Shown: positions 7,281-14,187, counted from the stretch's first letter. The stretch is DNA of 19,067 bases from Paratractidigestivibacter sp963658035 (GCA_963658035.1 CAVKOL010000030.1:1-19067), one strand, 5' to 3'. Numbers and translations are program-made. The notes: generated by a model not told the origin, from the letters alone.

Positions 7281-7294
7281 TGGCAACGTCGCCA
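7281..7294. promoter_or_regulatory. LacI-family operator palindrome (site 4, lacI-proximal)
   Basis: TGGCAACGTCGCCA is identical to the core of the 7039 site read on the other strand. It lies 57 bp before the lacI start codon at 7351, well placed for autoregulation. Confidence 0.62.
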
Positions 7295-7350
7295 CGGCGC
7301 GAGGGTTTTCTCGCCGCCGGCAAAACTGGCTTCAAAGGGGTACTTGGAAC

Positions 7351-8352
7351 ATGACAGAGGGCATCGCGCGGACAAAATCGGTCTCGGTGAAGGACGTGGC
7401 AAAGCTCGCCGGCGTTTCTGAGCAAACCGTCTCGCGCACGGTGCACGACTCCCCTTCTGTGCGGCCCGAGACCAAGGAGCGCGTGCGCGCCGCCATGCGT
7501 GAGCTGGGGTATCGCCCCAACTTTGCCGGTCGTTCCCTGCGCCGCGGCAAGTTCAAGACCGTGGGCGTCGTGATGTTCAACATCGCGGGCACGGGAAACA
7601 TCGACCGGCTTGAAGGCTTCTCAAAAGCGGCCGACAAGCACGGCTACGCGATCACGTTGACCAGCTTGGAGGCGCCCTACACGCTGGAAGAGGCCTCGCG
7701 GCGCATGGCGGGCCTTCCCGTGGACGGCATGGTCGTGATCATGAACCGCATGCCGGCCGATTTTGGCAGCTTCCAGCCGCAGGCCGGGATGCAGACCGTG
7801 CTGGTCACCATGCTCGAGCACCCCGCGTGCTCGACAGTGGACAGCGACCAGGCGGGCTGTTCTCGCATGGTGGTGGAACACCTGCTGGCGCGCGGCCACA
7901 AGACGGTGCACTTCATTAGCTGCCCCACGCGCTCGCTGTCTGGCATGCAGCGCGAGCAGGGCTGGCGAGAAACCCTGGCCGCCCACGGCATCGAGGCCCC
8001 GCGCCTGATCCGCGGCGACTGGACGGCCAAGAGCGGCTACGACGCCGGCGTGGCACTGGCCGACGACCCCACCTGCACGGCCGTCTATGCCTCCAACGAC
8101 GCGATGGCCTACGGCTGCATCAAGGGCTTGGAGTCGCGCGGCCGGCGCGTGCCCGACGACGTGAGCGTCGTGGGCGTGGACGACTCGCTGGGCGATTTTG
8201 TGCCCGATCTGGCCCTGACCACGGTGCGCTTTGACAACCGCCGCGTGGGCGCCTGGGCGGTCGACAAGATCGCGGGCGGCAGCGACGCCGTCGAGCACGT
8301 GCTCTTCCCGGGCCAGCTGATCGAGCGCGAGACCGTGCGCGACCTGCGCTAG
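7351..8352 (+). CDS. LacI-family transcriptional regulator, paralog 2 (likely regulator of lacE operon)
   Basis: A 333-residue repressor. Residues about 9-60 carry the DNA-binding HTH (VSVKDVAKLAGVSEQTVSR) and the hinge (NFAGRSLRRGKFKTVGVVMF). The effector domain follows, with the family motif DVSVVGVDDSLGDF near the end. Start ATG 7351 puts the HTH at the N-terminus and has AAGGGG ten bases upstream; the frame continues upstream to 7150 but crosses two operators, so I reject that extension. It is divergent from lacE, with three similar palindromes in between, which makes it the natural regulator of lacE-lacG-galM and of itself. It is a clear paralog of the gene at 582, and each is paired with a related PTS gene. 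The inducer is unknown. It converges on galT across a palindromic repeat. Confidence 0.92.
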   Translation: MTEGIARTKSVSVKDVAKLAGVSEQTVSRTVHDSPSVRPETKERVRAAMRELGYRPNFAGRSLRRGKFKTVGVVMFNIAGTGNIDRLEGFSKAADKHGYAITLTSLEAPYTLEEASRRMAGLPVDGMVVIMNRMPADFGSFQPQAGMQTVLVTMLEHPACSTVDSDQAGCSRMVVEHLLARGHKTVHFISCPTRSLSGMQREQGWRETLAAHGIEAPRLIRGDWTAKSGYDAGVALADDPTCTAVYASNDAMAYGCIKGLESRGRRVPDDVSVVGVDDSLGDFVPDLALTTVRFDNRRVGAWAVDKIAGGSDAVEHVLFPGQLIERETVRDLR

Positions 8353-8363
8353 AGTCGGCCGGG

Positions 8364-8450
8364 TGGCAGAATTAGAGGTTTTCTGCGTCTGCCGAGAAGA
8401 AAAGCGGCAGATCCAGAGGTTTTCTGTACAGAAAACCAGCGAATCTGCCA
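8364..8450. repeat. Three-arm palindromic repeat, probable bidirectional terminator
   Basis: Three copies of a 22 bp arm of the form (T/C)GGCAGA-N8-GGTTTTCTG (the second copy has GGCAGATCCAGA) occur: two direct (8364-8385, 8405-8426) and one inverted (8429-8450). The last two meet in a perfect 20 bp palindrome, GGTTTTCTGTACAGAAAACC (8418-8437), and the outer arms can pair as TGGCAGA/TCTGCCA. It lies between the convergent ends of lacI and galT, so termination in both directions is likely. The duplicated arm also suggests a repeat element. Confidence 0.6.
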
Positions 8451-8495
8451 CTTGAAATGCAGAAAAGGGTCGAAAATGCCGCAGCGACGGCGCGC

Positions 8496-10046
8496 CTACA
8501 GCGAGTCGACGAAGCGTCGCTGAGCCGCGCGACCGGCGTCGTCCCACTTAAAGACGCCGGCGTCCTCAAGCACGTGGCCAAAGACCTGGCCCACGCCCTC
8601 GCGCAGGACGGCATCCGCGCAGCCCTCGTCCAACTCGGGGTGGGCGGCCGCGACCTCGCGGGCCCAGTCGGCGTGGCTGACGCTCAGCTCGTCGGTGCTC
8701 AGGCCGTCAATGTCGCCCGCAAGCAGGTGCCCCTTCACGGCGTTGAGCTCGGCGACCAGGCGGGCGGGCAGAATCGCCAGGCCCATGACCTCGATGAGTC
8801 CGATGTTCTCGCGCTTGATGTGGTGCCACTGCGCGTGCGGGTGGAAGTCGCCCAGGGGGTTCTCTTCGCTGGTCACGTTGCAGCGAAGGGCCAGGTAGAC
8901 CTCGTAGCCCTCGCCGCGACGGCGCACCACGGGGGTCACCGTGTTGTGCGGGGTGCCGTCGGCGTCGTGGGCACGCACGCCCACCGACTCGTCGCTCCAG
9001 GCGCGCCAGGCGTCGATGACGTGGACCGCCGCCTCAAGCACAGCCGCGCGGTCTTCTCCCACCAAGCGCAAAACGCTCATGGGCCAGCGCAGGACCTCGC
9101 CGGTGACCTGCGGGAACCCGGCCATCGTAAACGTATCGGCCACCTGGGCCTTCATCATGGGGAAGACGTGGTCGCCGCCCTGGTAGTGGTCGTGCGACAG
9201 GATCGAGCCGCCAACGATGGGCAGGTCGGCGTTGGAGCCAATGAAGTAGTGCGGCACCAGGTCGACGAAGTCCAGCAGGTGCTCCAGCGCGTCGCGGTCG
9301 ATGTGCATGGGGCGGTGAGCAGAGCTCATGGCAATGCAGTGCTCGTTGAAGTAGGCGTAGGGAGAATACTGCAGGCCCCAGCGCTCGCCGGCCAGCTCGA
9401 TGGGGACGATGCGCAGGTTCTGGCGGGCCGGGTGGGCGCCGCCCGCGGCCGCCGCGCCACGTCCGGGGTAGCCCTCGTTTTGAATGCACAGCTGGCAGGC
9501 GGGGTACTTCTCGCCGTCGTTTTTGGCAGCGCCCGCGGCCGCAATCTCGCGCGGGTCCTTCTCGGGCTTAGAGAGGTTGATCGTGATCTCAAGGTCGCCC
9601 CACTGGGTGGCCGTCTGCCACTTGACGTTGCGGGCGATGGCGGCGCGGCGCACGTAGCCGGCGTCGCAGCAGGTGCGATAGAAGTCATCGGTGGCCTCGC
9701 GGGGGTCGTCGTCGGCAAGCGACGCGTGGAAACGGGCCGCCACCTGCGACGGCTTGGGCATGAGCAGGCCCATCACGCGCATGGCAATGCGGTCGCGGCC
9801 GCTTGCCGTGTCTTCCTCGGCGCCGTTTGCCACGGCGGCGTCTCCCAAGGCGAGAAGGGCGGCCTCAAGGTCGAAGCCGGCGGCCTCGGGCGCGCCGTGC
9901 AAGGCCCAGGCCTCCTCGGGCGCGGGACCCTTGGCGCCGACGGCCTCGAGCACCAGGTTGTAGGACCAAATGCGGTCGTCTGCGGCCACCAGGCCGCGGG
10001 CCTCGCAGTAATCGATGAGCTGCTGGATGGTCTGCGTTAGAGCCAT
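8496..10046 (-). CDS. galT: UDP-glucose--hexose-1-phosphate uridylyltransferase, family 2
   Basis: A 516-residue Leloir enzyme that exchanges UMP between UDP-glucose and galactose-1-phosphate. The size and sequence are of the Gram-positive family 2 type (about 490-510 residues), not the 350-residue E. coli type. Visible motifs are RTCCDAGYVRRAAIARNVKW near residue 124, a CxxC pair (YPACQLC, Cys184/Cys187), FNEHCIAMSSAHRPMHID, and the SHDHYQGGDHVFPM active-site region (His285, His287). The start ATG at 10046 lies inside the galK end: the two genes overlap by 10 bp, so translation is probably coupled. A G-rich ribosome site (GAAGGGGGC) is upstream. It ends the lacF-galK-galT run. No galE is present in the window. 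Confidence 0.93.
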   Translation of the reverse strand: MALTQTIQQLIDYCEARGLVAADDRIWSYNLVLEAVGAKGPAPEEAWALHGAPEAAGFDLEAALLALGDAAVANGAEEDTASGRDRIAMRVMGLLMPKPSQVAARFHASLADDDPREATDDFYRTCCDAGYVRRAAIARNVKWQTATQWGDLEITINLSKPEKDPREIAAAGAAKNDGEKYPACQLCIQNEGYPGRGAAAAGGAHPARQNLRIVPIELAGERWGLQYSPYAYFNEHCIAMSSAHRPMHIDRDALEHLLDFVDLVPHYFIGSNADLPIVGGSILSHDHYQGGDHVFPMMKAQVADTFTMAGFPQVTGEVLRWPMSVLRLVGEDRAAVLEAAVHVIDAWRAWSDESVGVRAHDADGTPHNTVTPVVRRRGEGYEVYLALRCNVTSEENPLGDFHPHAQWHHIKRENIGLIEVMGLAILPARLVAELNAVKGHLLAGDIDGLSTDELSVSHADWAREVAAAHPELDEGCADAVLREGVGQVFGHVLEDAGVFKWDDAGRAAQRRFVDSL

Positions 10047-11245
10047 TTGGCGTATGCCCCCTTCTCGTCGATGGCGTAGCGGCGGCAGGCGCCCTCGCCC
10101 AGCCAGCCGTTCATGCGCGCGATAAACTCGTCAACCAGATCAAGCGGAACAAAGGCCTGGATAGAGCCGCCAAAGCCGCCGCCGTGGATGCGGATGGCGC
10201 CGCGGCCCTCAAGCACCAGCTCGCCCAGGCCCAGAGCGTACATCGCAGGCTGGAAGGCGCCGCCGCTGCTCACGTTTTGCAGGTACATGGCCGAGCTCGC
10301 GCCCGAGTCGCGCGTGGCGGCCAAGAAGGCGTCGATGTCCTTGGAAAGAAGCGCCTGCCAGCGGCGCTCGACCAGGTCTTCCTCGTAGTAGTAGTGAATC
10401 GCGCGCAGGCAGGCGCGGTCGCCCAGCTTCTGGCGCAGGGCAGGAAGGGCCGCCTCGAAATCGGCACGGGCGACCTCGCACAGGCGCTGGTGGCCAAGCT
10501 CGGATGCGACCTGCTGCATCTCGACGGGGACGGCGGCGTAATCGGCGGTGAAGGGCGTGTGGTCGCAGCCCACGTCCACCAGGCACAGGGCATAGCCAAA
10601 GTCCTCGAAGTCCAGCGCGAGCTTCTCGGCAAACGGCGCCGCCGGGTCCTCAAAGCCCATGTGGGCAAGGCCGCCAAGGCAAACGCTGGCCTGGTCCATC
10701 AGACCGCAGGGCTTGCCAAAGTAGTCGGTCTCGGCGCGCCGGCTCATCTTGGCGAGCTCCATCGCGTCGACCGCCGCCTCGTCGCCCTCGACGGCGCCGG
10801 CCCACAGGCCCTCCATCGCGCGGCCCAGCGCGGCCTCCATGGCAGCCGAGCTGGAAAGGCCGCCGCCCGAGGGAACGGTGCTGGTAAAGGCAGCGTCAAA
10901 GCCGGCGACCTCAAGGCCGCGAGCCGCCATGCCGGCCGCCATGCCGCGCACGAGCGAGCGGCAGCTCTCGCGCTCGTCGTCGCGCGGGGAAAGGTCTGCC
11001 AGGTCGATCTCGAAGGGAGTGTGGCCCTCGCTAAAGATGCGCACGGTGGACGGCGTGCCGTTTGCCGCCGCCACGCCGTCGATCGAGACGTCCAAGGCGC
11101 CGGCGATCACGCAGCCGCCCTCGTGGTCGGTGTGGTTGCCGGCGATCTCGGAGCGGCCGGGAGCGTGGACGACCAGCATGCGGCGGTCGCCCACGGGCCC
11201 GAAGTTCTTCTCAAATAGAGCAACTAGCTGGTCGTTTCTCTCCAT
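10037..11245 (-). CDS. galK: Galactokinase
   Basis: A 402-residue GHMP-family kinase that makes galactose-1-phosphate from galactose and ATP. The galactokinase signature is PGRSEIAGNHTDHEGG (29-44), the ATP-binding glycine loop VPSGGGLSSSAAME (124-137), the catalytic-base region GLMDQ (Asp184), and the C-terminal GHMP motif HGGGFGGS (354-361). GRSEIAGNHTDH differs slightly from the common GRxNLIGEHTDY but keeps the galactose-binding His-Thr-Asp. The start at 11245 has AAAGGA eight bases upstream. A strong intrinsic terminator ends only 15 bases before the start codon, so expression seems to require read-through. It overlaps galT by 10 bp. Confidence 0.95.
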   Translation of the reverse strand: MERNDQLVALFEKNFGPVGDRRMLVVHAPGRSEIAGNHTDHEGGCVIAGALDVSIDGVAAANGTPSTVRIFSEGHTPFEIDLADLSPRDDERESCRSLVRGMAAGMAARGLEVAGFDAAFTSTVPSGGGLSSSAAMEAALGRAMEGLWAGAVEGDEAAVDAMELAKMSRRAETDYFGKPCGLMDQASVCLGGLAHMGFEDPAAPFAEKLALDFEDFGYALCLVDVGCDHTPFTADYAAVPVEMQQVASELGHQRLCEVARADFEAALPALRQKLGDRACLRAIHYYYEEDLVERRWQALLSKDIDAFLAATRDSGASSAMYLQNVSSGGAFQPAMYALGLGELVLEGRGAIRIHGGGFGGSIQAFVPLDLVDEFIARMNGWLGEGACRRYAIDEKGAYAKWL

Positions 11246-11260
11246 ACACGAATCCTTTCG

Positions 11261-11296
11261 AAAAAAGCCGTCGCACGCGCTCCTGCGTACGACGGC
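11261..11296 (-). terminator. Intrinsic terminator / attenuator immediately upstream of galK
   Basis: On the minus strand GCCGTCG-T-ACGC pairs with GCGT-G-CGACGGC (a 12 bp stem counting one T-G pair) around the loop AGGAGC, followed at once by six T residues (11266-11261). This is a textbook factor-independent terminator. It lies 160 bp after the lacF stop but only 15 bases before the galK start codon, downstream of the galK operator and possible -35. An alternative pairing of TGCGTA (11317-11322) with TACGCA in the stem could oppose it. Confidence 0.8.
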
Positions 11297-11326
11297 CGAT
11301 TTCCCGGGGCGGGCGCCTACGCAAAA

Positions 11327-11362
11327 TGAAGCGCTTCAATACCCCTACTTTAACCTTGTCAA
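11327..11362 (-). promoter_or_regulatory. galK operator palindrome with possible promoter
   Basis: TGAAGCGCTTCA (11327-11338) is a perfect 12 bp palindrome of LacI/CcpA (cre-like) style, different from the AACGTT sites near lacE. On the minus strand TTGACA (11357-11362) is a perfect -35. The best -10 is TATTGA (11341-11336), at a short 15 bp spacing and overlapping the operator. Transcripts starting here would meet the terminator at 11296-11261. Confidence 0.45.
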
Positions 11363-11407
11363 GGCCACTCGGGACCAAAATTCGGCCAGTGACTTATATT
11401 AACTCAC

Positions 11408-11746
11408 TTAACCTAACTTAGCCTCGAGAGCAGCAAGCCTCTTGTACTCGTCAATGAAATACTTGGTCTGCTTCTCGAGCATCATCGTGGTCATCAAGGT
11501 GTCCTGGGCGTGGATCATGATGAAGGTCACGTCCATCTCGTTGCCGCCGCACTCCTTGGACAAGATGCCGGTCTGGATGTTGTGGGCCTCGATCAAGGCG
11601 TCGTAGGCGCTCTTGCGAAGCTCCTCGGCCTTGTCGAAGTCGCCCTCGCGCGCGGCGTCCAGCGCGTGGAGCAGGTCTGTCATGGCGTCGCCCGCGTACG
11701 CGACGATCTCGAAGCCGATCATGGAAATCTCTTCTTTGGTGGCCAT
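11408..11746 (-). CDS. lacF: PTS lactose-specific EIIA component
   Basis: A 112-residue cytoplasmic phosphocarrier that passes phosphate from HPr to the IIB domain of LacE. The all-helical IIA(Lac) fold is marked by MIGFEIVAYAGDA near the start and the active-site segment FIMIHAQDTLMTTM, where His79 is the phosphorylated residue and Asp82 the metal-binding one. The length is normal for the family (about 105-112). Start ATG 11746 has AAAGGGG eight bases upstream; M9 is possible but has no such site. The gene is separated from its partner lacE by about 4.4 kb and leads the lacF-galK-galT run, divergent from lacR. Its upstream region carries six phased DeoR-type half-sites overlapping the promoter. 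Confidence 0.93.
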   Translation of the reverse strand: MATKEEISMIGFEIVAYAGDAMTDLLHALDAAREGDFDKAEELRKSAYDALIEAHNIQTGILSKECGGNEMDVTFIMIHAQDTLMTTMMLEKQTKYFIDEYKRLAALEAKLG

Positions 11747-11832
11747 CTATGGGCCCCTTTCTCATGTATGAGTTGCGCATCGAGGCTCGTGGGCGTCCGG
11801 GCAGTCGCGCCGCCGAGCGTTGAACTGTTACT

Positions 11833-11860
11833 AAGATACTTCTCAAACAAAAATGAACAA
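11833..11860 (-). promoter_or_regulatory. lacF promoter
   Basis: On the minus strand TTGTTC (11860-11855) and TATCTT (11838-11833) form a -35/-10 pair with a 16 bp spacer. Two of the GTT-type half-sites fall within it, which fits direct repression. Confidence 0.5.
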
Positions 11861-11899
11861 CGGTAAACAATTCGAACAACTTCGAACGGTATCAAACAA
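11842..11899 (-). promoter_or_regulatory. LacR operator array: six phased GTT half-sites
   Basis: On the minus strand, half-sites GTTTGA, GTTCGAA, GTTCGAA, GTTTAC, GTTCAT and GTTTGAG follow each other at 10, 10, 9, 10 and 10 bp; a possible seventh (GTTCAC) lies 11 bp further upstream. All therefore face the same side of the helix. DeoR-family sugar repressors, including LacR, bind direct repeats of this type. The array covers the lacF promoter. Confidence 0.65.
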
Positions 11900-11938
11900 G
11901 CGGTGAACGGTAATTTCCAGCCAAATTGAATTTCTCGC

Positions 11939-11966
11939 GTTCGAAGCTGTTCGAAAGTGTTCAAAT
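11939..11966 (+). promoter_or_regulatory. LacR operator array upstream of lacR
   Basis: GTTCGAAG, GTTCGAAA and GTTCAAAT start at 11939, 11949 and 11959, exactly 10 bp apart, on the plus strand and so facing lacR. This is probably an autoregulatory site. The same triple array occurs at 556-582 before the first lacI. Confidence 0.6.
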
Positions 11967-12040
11967 AGAGGCAGCGACGAACAAATCCTCTCGCCCGGCC
12001 ATGCGCCGGCGAGAAAGACGACCCCAAGGAGGCGTACGAG

Positions 12041-12811
12041 ATGATCAAGGCAGAGCGGCACGAGCGCGTGAAGGCCCTTCTCGACGCCCAGGGAACGGTC
12101 TCGGTCAAGGAGATCTCGGACGCGCTGGACGTGTCTGAGATGACCGTGCGCCGCGACCTTGAGGAGCTCTCGGCCGCGGGCGACATCGAGCGCGTCCACG
12201 GCGGCGCGCGTCGCTGCAGCTCGCCGGTGAGGTCCATGCTTCGCCGCGAGTACACCCACGACGAGAAGCGCAGCAAGCAGATGGCCGAGAAGGCCGAGGC
12301 CGCGTGCCTGGCCGCCAGCCTTATCGAGGAAGGCTCGACCATCTTCTTGGGCACCGGCACCACCGTCGAGCAGATGGTGAGCTACCTGCCCGAGGGGCGC
12401 CTGCGCGTAGTCACGAACTCGATCAACATCTTCAACCTGCTCGCCGGCCGCGAGGACCGCGAGCTGTACCTCACCGGCGGGGCCTTTCGCGAGCGCACCG
12501 GCGCCTTTGTGGGCCCCATGGCCGAGGCCACCATGGCCCAGCTGGGCATCGACGCCGCCTTTGTGGGCGTCAACGGCATGGTGGGCAACGACATCTACAC
12601 CTCCAACGCCGACGAGGGCCACCTGCAAAAGGCCGCCTTCGACAAGGCCGATTCCCGTTACGTGGTGGCGGACGCCAGCAAGATCTTTGTCCGCGACTTC
12701 TACGCGTTCTATCACCTGTCCAACATCGACGCGCTTGTGTGCGACGGCTCCATCTCGGCCGAGCAGCGCGCGAGCATCGAGGAGTACACGCGGGTCGTAA
12801 GCCCCGAGTAG
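12041..12811 (+). CDS. lacR: DeoR-family lactose/galactose phosphate regulator
   Basis: A 256-residue repressor of the DeoR family. Residues 1-57 are the winged helix-turn-helix (ERHERVKALLDAQGTVSVKEISDALDVSEMTVRRDLEEL ends near 43, followed by the IERVHGGA wing). The C-terminal sensor domain carries the sugar-phosphate loop FLGTGTTVEQM (103-112), and LTGGAFRERTGAFVGP. Such proteins usually respond to a phosphorylated sugar; in lactic acid bacteria LacR senses tagatose-6-phosphate, which fits the adjacent lacAB. Start ATG 12041 has AAGGAGG eight bases upstream. It is divergent from lacF and followed by lacA after 241 bp. The phased arrays on both sides of this promoter region are its likely targets. 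Confidence 0.88.
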   Translation: MIKAERHERVKALLDAQGTVSVKEISDALDVSEMTVRRDLEELSAAGDIERVHGGARRCSSPVRSMLRREYTHDEKRSKQMAEKAEAACLAASLIEEGSTIFLGTGTTVEQMVSYLPEGRLRVVTNSINIFNLLAGREDRELYLTGGAFRERTGAFVGPMAEATMAQLGIDAAFVGVNGMVGNDIYTSNADEGHLQKAAFDKADSRYVVADASKIFVRDFYAFYHLSNIDALVCDGSISAEQRASIEEYTRVVSPE

Positions 12812-13052
12812 GCCCCTTGCGGGCGCGGCCACAGCGGCGCGGCGCCCACTCCCCCACTTGTATCCAATCGTGCCGTGCCCGGCGGCGCGCGAGGGTTTGC
12901 AGCACTTGTATCTGTAACCGCAATCAACCAAACCGCATAGCTTGAGGCGCGCATAGGCGCCCGCAGGCACCGCCATGGGCTTCTCGCCCACGTGCGTGCC
13001 CTGGGGACTTGTGGCCAAAATCGCGCTTCTCGCCAAATCCAAGGAGGAAACC
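12812..13052 (+). other. Intergenic region lacR-lacA
   Basis: 241 bp with no supported gene. It holds an exact 10 bp direct repeat, CACTTGTATC, at 12855-12864 and 12903-12912 (48 bp apart), and two CTTCTCGCC motifs (12980, 13026). The repeat may be an operator for lacAB. I found no convincing terminator after lacR and no clear promoter for lacA. Confidence 0.4.
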
Positions 13053-13481
13053 ATGAGGGTTGTTATTGGTTCTGACGCCGAGGGCCTGTCCCTTAAGAAC
13101 ATCGTTAAGGAAGCCCTGGTCGCAGACGGTCACGAGGTCGTGGACCTTTCTGTCGAGCCCGCCGCCGATTTTGTTGACTCGGCCCTGGCCGTGGCCAGCG
13201 ACGTCCAGGCCAACGACGGGTCGCTGGGCTTTTGCTTTGACGGCTACGGCGTGGGCAGCTACCTGGTGTGCACCCGCGTGAAGGGCATGGTGTGCGCCAA
13301 CATCTCGGACGAGCGCAGCGCCTACATGACCCGCGAGCACAACAACTCGCGCATCGTGTGCATGGGCCCCAACGTGGTGGGCCGCGAGGTCGCGATCAAG
13401 ATCGCGCGCGAGTTCTTGGCCGCCGATTACGCCGGCGGGCGTCACCAGGTGCGCGTCGACATGCTCAACAAGCTGGCGTAG
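13053..13481 (+). CDS. lacA: Galactose-6-phosphate isomerase subunit A
   Basis: A 142-residue subunit of the heteromeric LacAB isomerase (RpiB/LacAB family) that turns galactose-6-phosphate into tagatose-6-phosphate. Long stretches fit the LacA family: DFVDSALAVASDVQ, VKGMVCANISDERSAYMTREHNNSR, and the end GGRHQVRVDMLNKLA. As in known LacA proteins, the catalytic CGTG of LacB is replaced, here by DGYGVGS (63-69), so LacA needs LacB for activity. The start MRVVIGSDAEG at 13053 is set by AAGGAGG five bases upstream and the normal family length; the open frame begins earlier (12975) without a ribosome site. lacB follows after 96 bp. Confidence 0.94.
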   Translation: MRVVIGSDAEGLSLKNIVKEALVADGHEVVDLSVEPAADFVDSALAVASDVQANDGSLGFCFDGYGVGSYLVCTRVKGMVCANISDERSAYMTREHNNSRIVCMGPNVVGREVAIKIAREFLAADYAGGRHQVRVDMLNKLA

Positions 13482-13493
13482 CGCGGCGAGACG

Positions 13494-13523
13494 GCCGGAT
13501 CTCTGGGCGCCGGATCTCTGGGC
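13494..13523 (+). repeat. 15 bp tandem repeat between lacA and lacB
   Basis: GCCGGATCTCTGGGC occurs twice head to tail (13494-13508, 13509-13523), followed by a degenerate third unit (ACTGAATTTCTCGGC). It lies in the 96 bp lacA-lacB gap. Its function is unknown; it may simply be slippage. Confidence 0.6.
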
Positions 13524-13577
13524 ACTGAATTTCTCGGCACCCACACCCTTACCCTCACGAACTTAAGGAGACACACC

Positions 13578-14096
13578 ATGATCATCGCACTTGGCTGCGA
13601 CCACATTGTCACCGACGAGAAGACCTACCTGCACGACCGCCTTGAGGAGGCTGGCTACGAGGTGCTTGACCTGGGCACTTACAGCCACACCCGCACGCAC
13701 TACCCCATTTACGGCAAGGCCGTGGGCGAGGCCGTGGCCTCGGGCCGCGCCGACCTGGGCGTCGTTTTGTGCGGCACCGGCATTGGCATCACCAACTCGG
13801 TGAACAAGGTGCCCGGCGCCCGCTGTGCGCTGGTTCGCGACATGACGAGCGCGCTGTACGCCCGCCGCTGCCTTAACGCCAACGTCGTGGGCTTTGGCGG
13901 CAAGATCACCGGCGAGTTCTTGATGGCCGACATCATGCTGGCCTTCCTCAAGGAGAACTACGAGGCCACGCCCGAGCACGACGCTCTGGTCGCCAAGATC
14001 GACGCCGTCAACAAGGCCGACGCCGAGGCACAGGCAGACCCCCACTACCTGGACGAGTTCATCGAGAAGTGGAACCAGGGGTATTATCACGACTAA
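13578..14096 (+). CDS. lacB: Galactose-6-phosphate isomerase subunit B
   Basis: A 172-residue catalytic subunit of LacAB (RpiB/LacAB fold). Asp8-His9 in ALGCDHIV and the phosphate/active loop VVLCGTGIGITNSVNK with Cys65 are the family's key residues; RDMTSALYARRCLNANVVGFGGK follows as expected, and the tail HYLDEFIEKWNQGYYHD is typical of LacB. The length is normal (about 171). The start at 13578 has TAAGGAG seven bases upstream. It ends the lacR-lacA-lacB run; neither lacC (tagatose-6-phosphate kinase) nor lacD (aldolase) follows, which is unusual for this pathway. A strong bidirectional terminator lies 50 bp downstream. Confidence 0.95.
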   Translation: MIIALGCDHIVTDEKTYLHDRLEEAGYEVLDLGTYSHTRTHYPIYGKAVGEAVASGRADLGVVLCGTGIGITNSVNKVPGARCALVRDMTSALYARRCLNANVVGFGGKITGEFLMADIMLAFLKENYEATPEHDALVAKIDAVNKADAEAQADPHYLDEFIEKWNQGYYHD

Positions 14097-14145
14097 GGCG
14101 CGCTGCGGCGCGACTAGGGTTGTGACCTGCGGTTGATTTGAAATG

Positions 14146-14178
14146 CGGCGGCGAGAAGAGCAGGTCTTCTCGCCGCCG
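14146..14178. terminator. Bidirectional terminator between lacB and PHP gene, built from two GGCGAGAAG motifs
   Basis: CGGCGGCGAGAAGA (14146-14159) pairs perfectly with 14165-14178 over the loop GCAGG; TTT follows on the plus side, and ATTT on the minus side. It serves the convergent lacB and PHP gene. Both arms contain the over-frequent GGCGAGAAG/CTTCTCGCC word. Confidence 0.8.
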
Positions 14179-14187
14179 TTTCTGCTG

